A DNA stretch of 64,000 nucleotides, taken from an uncultured Bryobacterales bacterium. GTDB lineage: Bacteria > Acidobacteriota > Terriglobia > Bryobacterales > Bryobacteraceae. The position numbers were made by a program, and so were the translations under genes. The notes beneath the pieces were generated by a model. It had not been told where the DNA came from, ran no database searches, and saw only the letters and a program-made list of their open reading frames with translations. The DNA is taken from NCBI GenBank assembly GCA_937959285.1, contig CALGAR010000018.1, forward strand, positions 117,270 through 181,269, given 5' to 3'. This document shows, one piece after another, positions 26,803 through 37,048 of the stretch (the stretch's first letter is position 1; every line of letters starts with the position of its first letter).

Positions 26803-27441
26803 ATGAGGAAGGATATTACGATTGTCGCTGAGCCACGCACCGGGCGCGGCAAGAATGAAGCGCGGCGCCTGCGCCTGAAAGGGCAGATCCCAGCCGTTGT
26901 CTACGGAGCGGGACAGGATCCAGCGGCCATTGCTGTGAACCCCAAGGAAGTGACCCGGATCTTGCACAGTTCCTCCGGGCACAACACCATTTTCAACCTG
27001 CGTATGAATGGCAGCCAGACTCCGGCCATCATCGCCGACTGGCAGCACGACCCGGTCCGCGGTGACCTGCTGCACGTCGATTTGAAGCGGATTGACTTGA
27101 ACAAGCGGCTCCAGGTCAAGGTACCGGTTCATACGCACGGCGATCCGAAGGGTGTAAAGACGCAGGGCGGTTTGTTTGAGGTTGTCACTCGCGAAATCGA
27201 AATCGAATGTCTGCCGGACGAAATTCCGGAGGCGTTTAACATCGACGTGACCGAACTCATGATCGGCCAGAGCATCCGGGCCGGGGATGTGCCGCTTACA
27301 GGGTCGATGAAGCTTGCTTCCGCGGCCGATACCGTCCTCGTGCACGTTGTGGCAGTTCGTTCCTCGGTGACCGAGGGCGCGGAATCGGAAGCAGAGCCCG
27401 AAGTGATCAAGAAGGGCAAGAAGGAAGAGGAAAAGAAGTAG
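26803..27441 (+). CDS. rplY: 50S ribosomal protein L25 (Ctc form)
   Basis: A 212-residue ribosomal protein of the long L25/Ctc type that binds 5S rRNA. The N-terminal L25 domain reads EPRTGRGKNEARRLRLKGQIPAVVYG, followed by the TL5/Ctc beta domain (DLKRIDLNKRLQVKVPV, GVLF-like GGLFEVVTREIEIECLPDEIP). The C-terminus is a charged tail ending in a Lys/Glu-rich stretch. ATGAGGAAG occurs twice, at 26791 and 26803; only the second opens the long frame. It precedes pth, the order usual in many bacteria. Confidence 0.97.
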   Translation: MRKDITIVAEPRTGRGKNEARRLRLKGQIPAVVYGAGQDPAAIAVNPKEVTRILHSSSGHNTIFNLRMNGSQTPAIIADWQHDPVRGDLLHVDLKRIDLNKRLQVKVPVHTHGDPKGVKTQGGLFEVVTREIEIECLPDEIPEAFNIDVTELMIGQSIRAGDVPLTGSMKLASAADTVLVHVVAVRSSVTEGAESEAEPEVIKKGKKEEEKK

Positions 27442-27460
27442 GGCGTTGACCGCCTGAGCC

Positions 27461-28042
27461 ATGGCCGATCGTGCTCTGGTGGTGGGTCTAGGCAATCCCG
27501 GCCCTGAGTACGAGCTTACCTACCACAATCTCGGATTTCTCGTTGTGGACCGGCTGGCGGAACGCCACGGAATTTGGGTGACGCGGAGGGAGGCGATGGC
27601 TCTGGTTGGCGTCGGGCGCATCGGACCCGTCGAGGTTGTGCTGGCGAAGCCGCAGACGTACATGAACGTCAGCGGGCCGTCCGTGAAAAATTTGCTGGAG
27701 AAGTACTCGCTCACGCCGGATCGTCTGACTCTCATTTATGATGAGCTGGATCTGCCGTGGGGGACGCTGCGGATACGGCCAAAGGGTTCGGCTGGAGGCC
27801 ATCATGGCGTCGAAAGCGTCATTCGCAGCGTTGGGACAAACGAATTTGCCCGGCTTCGGCTGGGCATCCATCCGGGCCATCCCGTATCGGATGGCGCGGG
27901 CTTTGTGCTTTCCCGCATTCGGAAGGCGCAAATGAATGAACTGGAGCAACTGCTTGACGTTGCAGCGCAGGCAGTGGAATCCATACTTGCCGAGGGCGTC
28001 GAAAAGTCCATGACCAGGTTCAACGGTCGCGCCTTGGGCTGA
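27461..28042 (+). CDS. pth: Peptidyl-tRNA hydrolase
   Basis: A 193-residue esterase that releases peptides from dropped-off peptidyl-tRNA. Landmarks: VVGLGNPGPEYELTYHNLGF with the catalytic His, KPQTYMNVSG, LIYDELDLPWGTLRIRPKGSAGGHHGVESVI and FARLRLGIHPG. The usual TRHN motif is TYHN here, leaving the catalytic His in place. Length is normal. It is the second gene of the rplY-pth-rpsF-rpsR-rplI run, 19 bases after rplY. Confidence 0.97.
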   Translation: MADRALVVGLGNPGPEYELTYHNLGFLVVDRLAERHGIWVTRREAMALVGVGRIGPVEVVLAKPQTYMNVSGPSVKNLLEKYSLTPDRLTLIYDELDLPWGTLRIRPKGSAGGHHGVESVIRSVGTNEFARLRLGIHPGHPVSDGAGFVLSRIRKAQMNELEQLLDVAAQAVESILAEGVEKSMTRFNGRALG

Positions 28043-28057
28043 CACAAAGAAGGAAGA

Positions 28058-28492
28058 ATGAGAATTTACGAGGAGTTGTTCATCGTCCGTCCGGATGCGT
28101 CCGAAGACGAGATCAACGCACTGCTCGAGCAGTTAAAGCCGACGATTACCAATGCGGGCGGAACCATCGACAAAGAAGAACGGTGGGGCGTCCGCAAGCT
28201 CGCCTATCGCATTGATAAGCGCACGGAAGGTTACTACATCCTGTTGCAGTTCACCGCGCCGCCGCAAGCGGTAAAGGAACTGGAGCGCCGTCTTCGTGTT
28301 GCGGACCTGGTGATGAAGTTCCTCACGGTCCGTATCGATGAAAAGCTCAAGAAGATTGAGAAGCGCCGGAAACAGCGCGAAAAGCGTGCTGCAAGGAAGC
28401 CCGCGCCCCCGGTAGCGGCTCCCGGTGTGCCTTCTGCGGAGCAGATCATGGCTCAGGCCGTCGCCGAGGGCGGAGAAAGAGAACAGCAGTAG
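28058..28492 (+). CDS. rpsF: 30S ribosomal protein S6
   Basis: A 144-residue small-subunit protein that binds 16S rRNA together with S18. The core (residues 1-98) is standard: MRIYEELFIVRPDASEDEI, GGTIDKEERWGVRKLAYRI, EGYYILLQFTAPPQAVKELE and DLVMKFLTVRID. A basic then proline/alanine-rich C-terminal tail of about 45 residues follows, longer than in E. coli before maturation. AAGGAAG precedes the ATG. No ssb gene lies between it and rpsR. Confidence 0.97.
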   Translation: MRIYEELFIVRPDASEDEINALLEQLKPTITNAGGTIDKEERWGVRKLAYRIDKRTEGYYILLQFTAPPQAVKELERRLRVADLVMKFLTVRIDEKLKKIEKRRKQREKRAARKPAPPVAAPGVPSAEQIMAQAVAEGGEREQQ

Positions 28493-28502
28493 GAGATAAA
28501 AG

Positions 28503-28811
28503 ATGGCTGAAACTAAAGGTGGATCGGGAAGACCGATAGCTGCGTCTCAGCGGCCGACAGGCGGCGATAAGGCAATCGGCAGCAGCAAGAAGCAGTACTT
28601 CAGAAGAAAGAAGGTGTGCCGGTTCTGCGTGGAGAAGATTGACGACATCAATTACAAGGACGTCAAGACGTTGTCGGCCTTCGTCTCCGAGCGCGGAAAG
28701 ATCACGCCTCGCCGGATTTCCGGCGTCTGCGCCCCGCATCAGCGGCGGTTGAGTGAGGCGATCAAGCAGGCGCGGAACATTGCCCTGATGCCGTTTGCTG
28801 CGCAGGTCTGA
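28503..28811 (+). CDS. rpsR: 30S ribosomal protein S18
   Basis: A 102-residue S18 with an N-terminal extension of about 35 residues (glycine, serine and lysine rich) before the conserved core. The core shows KKVCRFCVEKIDDINYKDVKTL, FVSERGKITPRRISGVC and HQRRLSEAIKQARNIALMPF. Two Cys in CRFC with the Cys and His further on (GVCAPH) suggest a zinc-type S18. AGGAGATAAAAG precedes the ATG. It lies between rpsF and rplI as in most bacteria. Confidence 0.97.
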   Translation: MAETKGGSGRPIAASQRPTGGDKAIGSSKKQYFRRKKVCRFCVEKIDDINYKDVKTLSAFVSERGKITPRRISGVCAPHQRRLSEAIKQARNIALMPFAAQV

Positions 28812-28823
28812 GGTAAGGACGCC

Positions 28824-29270
28824 ATGGAAATCATTCTCAGAGAAGACATCGAGAAGCTCGGACATCGAGGCGACATTGTAAAGGTTGCGGACGGCTACGC
28901 CCGGAACTACCTTCTGCCCAAGAGGCTCGCCGTCCTTGCTACCGAGTCGAACAAGAAGATCGTCGAGCAGGAACGCCAGGCGCACCTGCGCAGGGAAGCG
29001 AAGCTGGAGGCCGAGGCTGCCGAACTGGCGAAGGTGCTGAACACGTTGACGCTCACCATCAGCCAGAGGGCGGGTGAACAGGACCAGTTGTTTGGTTCGG
29101 TCACGGCAAAGGACATTGCGGATGCTCTCGAGCGCCAGAATTACACGGTCGACCGCCGCAAGATTCTGCTGGAGGATCCCATCAAGACCCTCGGCGAGCA
29201 TAAGGTGCCTATCCGCCTGCATCGCAATGTGACGGCGGAAATCACCGTCCAAGTGGTTCGGGAAGAGTAG
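28824..29270 (+). CDS. rplI: 50S ribosomal protein L9
   Basis: A 148-residue L9 that binds 23S rRNA near the L1 stalk. The N-terminal domain reads MEIILREDIEKLGHRGDIV and VADGYARNYLLPKRLAV, followed by a long charged connecting helix and a C-terminal domain with DQLFGSVTAKDIADALE and KTLGEHKVPIRLHRNV. It is the last ribosomal gene of the run; an SDR gene follows after 9 bases. Confidence 0.97.
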   Translation: MEIILREDIEKLGHRGDIVKVADGYARNYLLPKRLAVLATESNKKIVEQERQAHLRREAKLEAEAAELAKVLNTLTLTISQRAGEQDQLFGSVTAKDIADALERQNYTVDRRKILLEDPIKTLGEHKVPIRLHRNVTAEITVQVVREE

Positions 29271-29279
29271 GAGCCGGTT

Positions 29280-30029
29280 ATGCCCGGCTCTTTCTTCGAC
29301 CTGTCAGGACAGACCGCCATCGTCACCGGCGCGGCCACTGGCATCGGTGAGGCGATCGCCCGGCGCCTATCGGCCGCGGGAGCGCGGGTGGCGGTAGCGG
29401 ATATTGACGTCGCCGGCGCTGAGTGTGTCGCTCAGTCTCTCCCAAACGGCTTTGCCGTTGCGATGGATGTGACGCAAGGAGAATCGGTGCGCGCCGGGGT
29501 TGCTGCCGTGCTGAAGGCGACGGGCCGTATCGATATCCTGGTCAACAACGCCGGCATCGGTGGAAAAGCCGCTCCGCTGTGGGAGCAGACCGAAGAAGAC
29601 TGGCGGAAGGTCATTGCGGTCAATCTGGATAGCGTCTTCCACTGCTCCAGGGCCGTCATCGGCCAGATGCGGCAGCAGCGCTACGGACGCATCGTCAATA
29701 TTGCCTCCGTTGCTGGCAAGGAGGGCAATCCGAACATGATTGCCTATTCCTCAACGAAAGCCGCTGTGATCGCATTCACGAAGTCGCTGGCTAAGGAGGT
29801 GGCGACTGAGGGCATCTGCGTCAACTCCGTCGCCCCGGCAGTCGTGCAGACCCGTATCCTTGAGCAATTGACTCCGGAGCAGGTGGACTATATGACACAG
29901 CGAATCCCGATGCGGCGAACCGGAAAGCCGGAGGAGATTGCTGCTGTTGTCCACTTTCTGGCGAGTCCGGACTGTTCCTTCGTTACTGGCCAGTGCTACG
30001 ATGCCAGTGGCGGCAGGTCTACGTATTAA
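29280..30029 (+). CDS. SDR-family oxidoreductase (FabG-like)
   Basis: A 249-residue NAD(P)-dependent dehydrogenase of the classical SDR family. Motifs: cofactor loop TGAATGIG, acidic residue after beta-2 (VADIDVAG, favouring NAD), NNAG, catalytic Ser in ASVAGK and Tyr-Lys in YSSTK, and FVTGQCYDASGG near the end. The substrate is unknown; 3-oxoacyl-ACP reductase and sugar or cyclic alcohol dehydrogenases share this pattern, and the NAD-type Asp makes a catabolic role a little likelier. TAGGAG precedes the ATG. It may be read through from rplI. Confidence 0.9.
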   Translation: MPGSFFDLSGQTAIVTGAATGIGEAIARRLSAAGARVAVADIDVAGAECVAQSLPNGFAVAMDVTQGESVRAGVAAVLKATGRIDILVNNAGIGGKAAPLWEQTEEDWRKVIAVNLDSVFHCSRAVIGQMRQQRYGRIVNIASVAGKEGNPNMIAYSSTKAAVIAFTKSLAKEVATEGICVNSVAPAVVQTRILEQLTPEQVDYMTQRIPMRRTGKPEEIAAVVHFLASPDCSFVTGQCYDASGGRSTY

Positions 30030-30056
30030 CCCGATTCCCCCAACGGAAGTCTGACT

Positions 30057-31559
<1,503 letters not shown>

Positions 31560-31759
31560 GGTTCTTCCTCTGTCTGCGTGTCATGATTTGCGTGGATTGT
31601 CCGGCGCTGACAAAATCCGGACAGCGGATGCCTGCCTGTCATCGGTATTGACAGCATTTCAATTCAAAGCCGTGTCCGAACTGCTACTGCTTTGATTAGC
31701 CTGGATAGACTGGAAATCTTTCGGACCGCTTGAGGGTCGACAGTTCAGAAGGATTTTTA

Positions 31760-31776
31760 TCCCCCTGTTTGGGGGA
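31760..31776 (+). promoter_or_regulatory. Hairpin covering the ribosome binding site of the next gene
   Basis: TCCCCC (31760-31765) and GGGGGA (31771-31776) form a perfect 6-bp stem with a TGTTT loop. The 3' arm is the only purine-rich stretch at the right distance (5 bases) from the ATG at 31782, so the stem would hide the ribosome binding site. The remaining leader, 31560-31759, holds two further short dyads (TGTCCGG/CCGGACA at 31598 and 31617; CTGTCA/TGACAG at 31636 and 31649) and no gene that I can support. Confidence 0.45.
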
Positions 31777-31781
31777 CGACC

Positions 31782-32915
31782 ATGCGGTTCGATCGCCTGT
31801 GCATCCTTTGGCGAACAGATGATGCTGTCCATCGTTTTCGCACGGGCGTATCTCTCCACAGCCACACCACGTTTTCAAAGGAGAGCCTGGCGTTTATCCC
31901 TCACTACACCTGCCGGGTTCCCGTACTCCACGATACCGTGAACTGGTACAAGCGGCGGCACCGCCGCGAATGCGGGCGGGATATTGAGTTCCACCGGGCC
32001 TGGTGGACTCCGCCTCTGACTCCCCTGCAAGCCCTCCAGCTCGAGAAGGGCCAGATCGAAAGGCTGAACCTCAAACCGATGGTGTCGCTGACCGATCATG
32101 ACAACATCGCGGCCGGGCAGATGCTGCACGCAGCGGACGCCCCGGGGAGCGTCCCCATCTCGGTTGAGTGGACTGTGCCTTACGGCTCCACATTCTTCCA
32201 CCTCGGCCTGCATAACCTCCCGGCGGGTCTGGCGAACTCCATCTATGCCGAGCTGGCATCCTTTACGGCGCATCCCGTCGAATCGCGGCTTGGCCCGCTG
32301 CTGCACGATCTGAATGCCTTCCCGGGTATCCTCATCGTGTTCAACCATCCCTTGTGGGACGAGAAAGGAATCGGGACTTCGGAGCACGACGCGCTGTTTC
32401 ACCGCTTCATCAAGGCGTACGGTCCGTTGCTGCATGCCCTCGAATTGAACGGATGGCGCAAGTGGTACGAGAACCGGATGGTGATTCGCGTGGCCGAATC
32501 AACCGGGCATCCAGTGATCTCCGGCGGCGACCGTCACGGGTGCGAGCCGAACGCCGTCATCAACCTGACCAATGCAGCGACCTTCGACGAGTTTGCGGAT
32601 GAAGTGCGAGACGGGCTGAGCCGTGTTCTGGTTCTCCCGCAATACCGGGAATCCCGAAAGTTTCGCATGATCCGGGCGATTGCGGACATACTCCGTCACG
32701 ACGAGAGCCATCAATTCGGCTGGCATCGCTGGAGTGACCGGATCTTCTTCCGCACTTTGGAGGGTCAGACGGAGACGCTGGGGACCCTGTGGGAGAACGG
32801 CCGGGAGCCGGTCCTCATTCGGGAGTTCATACGCATCGTCCGATTGTTCGAACGCAAGAGCCTGCGTTTCGCCCTGCGACTGGCGCTGGCTGACCGGGAA
32901 GAAGTTGGCATGTGA
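31782..32915 (+). CDS. PHP-domain-like metal-dependent hydrolase
   Basis: A 377-residue protein with the ordered metal-ligand motifs of the PHP phosphoesterase fold: HSHTTFS (residues 26-32), LTDHDN, a Glu in SVEWTVP, FNHPLW and GGDRHG. Metal ligands therefore look complete. The second motif is separated from the first by a larger insert (HYTCRVPVLHDTVNWYKRR region) than in PolX or histidinol phosphatase. The C-terminal 90 residues are basic and helical and match nothing I know. The substrate is unknown. It is an isolated gene with its own leader, which contains a hairpin over the ribosome binding site. Confidence 0.65.
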   Translation: MRFDRLCILWRTDDAVHRFRTGVSLHSHTTFSKESLAFIPHYTCRVPVLHDTVNWYKRRHRRECGRDIEFHRAWWTPPLTPLQALQLEKGQIERLNLKPMVSLTDHDNIAAGQMLHAADAPGSVPISVEWTVPYGSTFFHLGLHNLPAGLANSIYAELASFTAHPVESRLGPLLHDLNAFPGILIVFNHPLWDEKGIGTSEHDALFHRFIKAYGPLLHALELNGWRKWYENRMVIRVAESTGHPVISGGDRHGCEPNAVINLTNAATFDEFADEVRDGLSRVLVLPQYRESRKFRMIRAIADILRHDESHQFGWHRWSDRIFFRTLEGQTETLGTLWENGREPVLIREFIRIVRLFERKSLRFALRLALADREEVGM

Positions 32916-32997
32916 AGTGAGACGCCCTTCCGCCTGGCCGGATGCATCTGACAAAATGAAAATATAAGAAAACGTTGAAGAGGAAGCAGTTGAACGG

Positions 32998-33471
32998 ATG
33001 GGCCGGTTGTACAGCCGTGAGGAGCTGATCGCCGCGCGTAGCGAATGGAAGCGTGCGGGGAAGACAGTTGTTTTCACCAATGGCTGCTACGACATCCTCC
33101 ACCGCGGCCACATCCGCCTGCTTGAAAGCGCGCGCTCTCTCGGCGACGTCTTAATCCTGGGTTTAAACACGGATGGAAGCGTTCAGAGGCTGAAGGGGCC
33201 GTCGCGGCCGCTTTTGCCGCAGGCCGAGAGGGCAAGGCTGCTCATGGCTCTTGCGGCCGTCGATGCGGTCACGTTCTTCGACGAAGACACCCCGCGCGAA
33301 CTCATCTCCCAGGTTCTTCCCGACATCCTCGTAAAAGGTGCGGACTGGTCGCACTTCATTGCCGGGAGGGAAGAGGTGGAGGCTGCCGGCGGAAAGGTGA
33401 TGGCGCTTCCCCTCGAACCGGGATTCTCGACAACAAGCGTGGTGGAGGAGATCCTGCGGCGCACGCAATAA
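32998..33471 (+). CDS. rfaE2: D-glycero-beta-D-manno-heptose 1-phosphate adenylyltransferase (HldE C-terminal type)
   Basis: A 157-residue nucleotidyltransferase that activates heptose-1-phosphate with ATP for lipopolysaccharide core synthesis. The nucleotide-binding motif TNGCYDILHRGHIRLLE carries HxGH, followed by LGLNTDGSVQRLKGPSRP, DAVTFFDEDTPRELI, PDILVKGADW and FSTTSVVEEI. It is the stand-alone adenylyltransferase form; the kinase half of HldE is not adjacent. It ends just ahead of mfd (3-base gap). Confidence 0.93.
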   Translation: MGRLYSREELIAARSEWKRAGKTVVFTNGCYDILHRGHIRLLESARSLGDVLILGLNTDGSVQRLKGPSRPLLPQAERARLLMALAAVDAVTFFDEDTPRELISQVLPDILVKGADWSHFIAGREEVEAAGGKVMALPLEPGFSTTSVVEEILRRTQ

Positions 33472-33474
33472 AGC

Positions 33475-36400
33475 ATGATTCATCCCGCCATCCGAGATCT
33501 CTTCCAGAGCGCCGGACGCAATGCCGCGTTTCAGGAGCTAGTGCGACGGCTGATCACCCAGCCCCAGGCTGCGGCTTCTCTTTCCGGCCTTACAACGACT
33601 GCCAAAGCTCTGTACCTCGTGCTGCTTTGGCAGGCGACGGAGCGCCCCCAGCTCGTCATCGTAGACGGAAATCGCCAGGCGGAGATGCTTTTCGAGCTTG
33701 TGGAGACGTTCTACGATCTGCTTGTCCTCGACAGGGAGTCGATCCGGCCCCAGTTGGTGCCCGCGCTGGACGTTCTGCCCGGGCAGAAGCTGTCGCCGCA
33801 CGCGGAGATCACGGAAAAGCGGGCGATCGGTTTGTGGAGGCTCGCAACGCGGCGTGTCCCGATTACGATTACGCCAGTCGCTTCCGCGTTATTGCGCACC
33901 GATTCCGCCGACTTCTACCGACAGCTCGCCCTCACGCTGAGGAACGGGGATGAAGTCCCGCTGGAGGACGTTGTTGCGCACCTGGAAAGCATCGGCTACG
34001 AGAGGCGCGAGCCCGTTGAGATGGTGGGCGAGTATTCGGTGCGGGGCGGCATCCTCGATGTATTCCCGGCGGAAAGCGCGCGTCCCGTGCGAGTCGAGTT
34101 TTTCGGCGATCTCATCGAATCGATGCGCCGTTTCGACGTTGAAACGCAGCGGTCTGTCGTAAAGACGGAGGAGGTTACGGTCCTACCTCTGACCGAGGTG
34201 CCGCGCAACAGGGGAGTCCTGATGGAGCTTGCGGCGAAAATCGGCAGCAGGGACATCGTACCGGGTGAGGCCTTCCCAGGATGGGAATTTGCGATGCCGC
34301 TAGTGAGGCCGCGAACCTCTTCCATCCTCTCGATGATGGACTCGCCCCTGCTGATCTTCGACGAGCCGGAGCAAACCGGCGCTGCTGCGGAGCGGCTTTG
34401 GAAACGGCTCGAGGAGCCCGACCGGCAGGGCTATTGTCCGCCCTCGGAATTATTCCTCCGATGGGACGAGCTTCTGCAGCAGGCGTCCGCAAAGAATCAG
34501 CTACGGCTTCGCGAGCTGGAGATGCTCACTCCAGACTCGGAACCGTCTCTTCATATTCCAACCAGACCGTCCACGGCGTTCCGGGGCAACATGAGTATTG
34601 CAGCGGCGGAATCCCGCACGCTTGTCGAGGCAGGGAACCGCGTCGTGTTCTTCGCCACATCGACCGGTGAGCTGGAGCGCTTTGCGGACATCCTTCAGGA
34701 ATATTCCATCCCATTCCAACTGGGCATTGAACCCTCCGATACGACGCCCGAGTACCTGGCCGCCCGGGCTTACATGGCTGGAAGCGTAGCAAGCACGTAC
34801 CTTGTCAAAGGGCGCGTCCGGCGGGGTGTCGTGCTGCCGGAGGCGAACCTCGCCATCTTTGGCTCCGAAGACCTGTTCGATACTTCGGACCTCGTATCAC
34901 GGGCAGGGCCGTCTGCTGCGCGCGCGTCGGCTTTCGCGGCCGATCTTGCCGATCTGAAGCCGGGGGATTACGTGGTACACGCCACCCATGGTGTCGGGCG
35001 GTTCCTCGGCTTGCGGGAACTGGATCAAGGCGACGGAAAAGCCGACTTCATGCTGCTCGAGTACGCAGGCGACGCCAAGCTGTATGTGCCTCTCCTGCGC
35101 ATGGATCTGGTCCAGAAGTACCGCGGCGCGGGAGAAAGCACTCCCTCGCTCGACCGCCTTGGCGGGGCCACCTGGGCCCGAACGAAGAGCCGCGTCAAGG
35201 CAAAGATGCGGGAGATGGCGGATGAACTGTTGAGGCTCTATGCCGAGCGCAAGCTGGCAAAGGGCTTTGCTTTTTCGCCCGACGGCAACTGGCAGCGCGA
35301 GTTCGAGGACGCCTTTGAGTACACTCCGACGAAAGACCAGCTTGCGGCGATTCGGGACATCCGCCGCGATATGGAAAGCGAACAGCCAATGGACCGGCTG
35401 CTTTGCGGCGATGTCGGATTCGGCAAGACCGAAGTGGCGATGCGAGCGGCGTTCAAGGCGCTTGGAGATGGCAAACAGGTCGCGCTGCTTGCTCCGACGA
35501 CCGTGCTGACGCTGCAGCACTACGAGAACTTCAAGCGGCGCTTCGCCCCTTTTCCCGTTCGCATTGAAATGCTCAGCCGCTTCCGCTCCAACAAGGAGAT
35601 TAAGGCTGCGATCGAGGATATCGCCGATGGCAAAGTGGACATCGTCATCGGCACGCACCGGATCCTTTCAAACGATGTCCAGTTCAAGGACCTCGGTCTG
35701 CTGATCATTGACGAGGAGCAGCGGTTTGGCGTGCGCCACAAGGAACGGTTGAAGCAGCTCAAGAAGAATGTGGATGTCCTCACGATGACCGCGACGCCCA
35801 TTCCGCGCACGCTTCACATGTCACTGCTGGGGCTGCGTGACATGTCTGTCATCGAGACTCCTCCGAAGGATCGTCTTGCCGTGCAGACCGTCGTGTCGCA
35901 TTTCAATCCTGAGATCGTCCGGGCGGCAATTGAGCAGGAACTCTCCCGGGGCGGCCAGGTGTACTTTGTGCACAACCGCATCGACACCATCTTCAGCCGG
36001 GCTGCAATGATCCAGGAACTCGTGCCTCAGGCGCGGATTGCCGTTGGGCACGGGCAGATGGGCGAAGCTGAGCTCGAACGGGTTCTGCTGGGCTTCATGC
36101 GCCACGAGTACGATGTGTTCGTCTGCACGACCATCGTCGAAAATGGCCTCGACATCCCATTGGCGAACACGATCATCATTGATCACGCGGAGCGGTACGG
36201 ATTAAGCGAACTGTATCAGCTTCGGGGACGTGTCGGACGGTCCAACCGCCGCGCTTATGCGTACCTGCTCGTCCCGCCCGACAGCGAACTGACTGACGTG
36301 GCAAGAAAGCGCCTCGCGGCGCTCAAGGAATTCAGTGATTTGGGCGCGGGCTTCAAAATTGCGGCGCTGGATCTGGAACTGCGCGGCGCCGGGAATCTGC

Positions 36401-36966
36401 TCGGCGGGGAACAGCATGGGCATATCGCCGCGGTCGGCTTCGACATGTACATCCGTCTGTTGGAGGAGACCGTGCATGAGCTAAAAGGGGAAGAAGTCCC
36501 GCTCGAGATCCATTCCACGCTCAATCTCGGTCTCGATATCCGGATCCCGACCGAATATATTGCCGACGAGCACCAGCGGCTCCGTGCTTATAAGCGAATA
36601 GCTGACGTTAAGGACGAAGAGGGCGCCGCTCGTGTCCTGGCTGAGCTGGAGGACCGCTACGGCGGCGCGCCGGAAGCCGTTCACAGCCTCTTTCAGTTTT
36701 CAGTTGTAAAGAGCCTGGCGGAACAGATAGGGGTGGAATCCGTCGACAGGCGGGCGGGAGGAGTGAACATTAAATTCCATCCGCAATCACGCGTCGACCC
36801 GGCCAGGTTGATGGCATTGGTCAGCCGCACCCCCGGTGCGCAGTTCACCCCCGCGGGGGTGCTGCGGCTGCCCCTTCCTGGGGGAGCTTCCGGACCTCGC
36901 GGCATCCTGGCGTTCCTGAAAGAAACGCTGCTGGAGATGACGGGGGAGGCAGTGCCCCGAGCCTAA
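33475..36966 (+). CDS. mfd: Transcription-repair coupling factor
   Basis: A 1163-residue SF2 translocase that removes stalled RNA polymerase and recruits UvrA. Order of parts: UvrB-like N-terminal domains (about 1-340, with EYSVRGGILDVFP), the RNA-polymerase-interacting domain (GDYVVHATHGVGRFLGL, about residue 500), the helicase domain with Walker A GDVGFGKTEVAMRAAF (about 645-660), DEEQRFGVRHKE, TATPIPRTLHMS, the second RecA domain with TTIVENGLDIP and QLRGRVGRS, and a C-terminal TRCF domain. All motifs are intact and the length is normal for Mfd. Confidence 0.98.
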   Translation: MIHPAIRDLFQSAGRNAAFQELVRRLITQPQAAASLSGLTTTAKALYLVLLWQATERPQLVIVDGNRQAEMLFELVETFYDLLVLDRESIRPQLVPALDVLPGQKLSPHAEITEKRAIGLWRLATRRVPITITPVASALLRTDSADFYRQLALTLRNGDEVPLEDVVAHLESIGYERREPVEMVGEYSVRGGILDVFPAESARPVRVEFFGDLIESMRRFDVETQRSVVKTEEVTVLPLTEVPRNRGVLMELAAKIGSRDIVPGEAFPGWEFAMPLVRPRTSSILSMMDSPLLIFDEPEQTGAAAERLWKRLEEPDRQGYCPPSELFLRWDELLQQASAKNQLRLRELEMLTPDSEPSLHIPTRPSTAFRGNMSIAAAESRTLVEAGNRVVFFATSTGELERFADILQEYSIPFQLGIEPSDTTPEYLAARAYMAGSVASTYLVKGRVRRGVVLPEANLAIFGSEDLFDTSDLVSRAGPSAARASAFAADLADLKPGDYVVHATHGVGRFLGLRELDQGDGKADFMLLEYAGDAKLYVPLLRMDLVQKYRGAGESTPSLDRLGGATWARTKSRVKAKMREMADELLRLYAERKLAKGFAFSPDGNWQREFEDAFEYTPTKDQLAAIRDIRRDMESEQPMDRLLCGDVGFGKTEVAMRAAFKALGDGKQVALLAPTTVLTLQHYENFKRRFAPFPVRIEMLSRFRSNKEIKAAIEDIADGKVDIVIGTHRILSNDVQFKDLGLLIIDEEQRFGVRHKERLKQLKKNVDVLTMTATPIPRTLHMSLLGLRDMSVIETPPKDRLAVQTVVSHFNPEIVRAAIEQELSRGGQVYFVHNRIDTIFSRAAMIQELVPQARIAVGHGQMGEAELERVLLGFMRHEYDVFVCTTIVENGLDIPLANTIIIDHAERYGLSELYQLRGRVGRSNRRAYAYLLVPPDSELTDVARKRLAALKEFSDLGAGFKIAALDLELRGAGNLLGGEQHGHIAAVGFDMYIRLLEETVHELKGEEVPLEIHSTLNLGLDIRIPTEYIADEHQRLRAYKRIADVKDEEGAARVLAELEDRYGGAPEAVHSLFQFSVVKSLAEQIGVESVDRRAGGVNIKFHPQSRVDPARLMALVSRTPGAQFTPAGVLRLPLPGGASGPRGILAFLKETLLEMTGEAVPRA

Positions 36967-37048
36967 GCACGAAGCATTCACTCATTGGTATGGTTTCGGT
37001 TCCTTTGCCGGTGGAAGTGGTTGCGGAAGATATCAGATAATAGTTGGC

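Noticed and set aside
26791..26811. Repeated ATGAGGAAG before and at the rplY start
   Set aside because: The first copy opens only a short frame; the repeat looks like chance purine-rich sequence around a ribosome site.
31648..31653. Perfect TTGACA hexamer in the leader of the PHP-like gene
   Set aside because: No acceptable -10 hexamer 16-18 bases downstream, so a promoter is not claimed.
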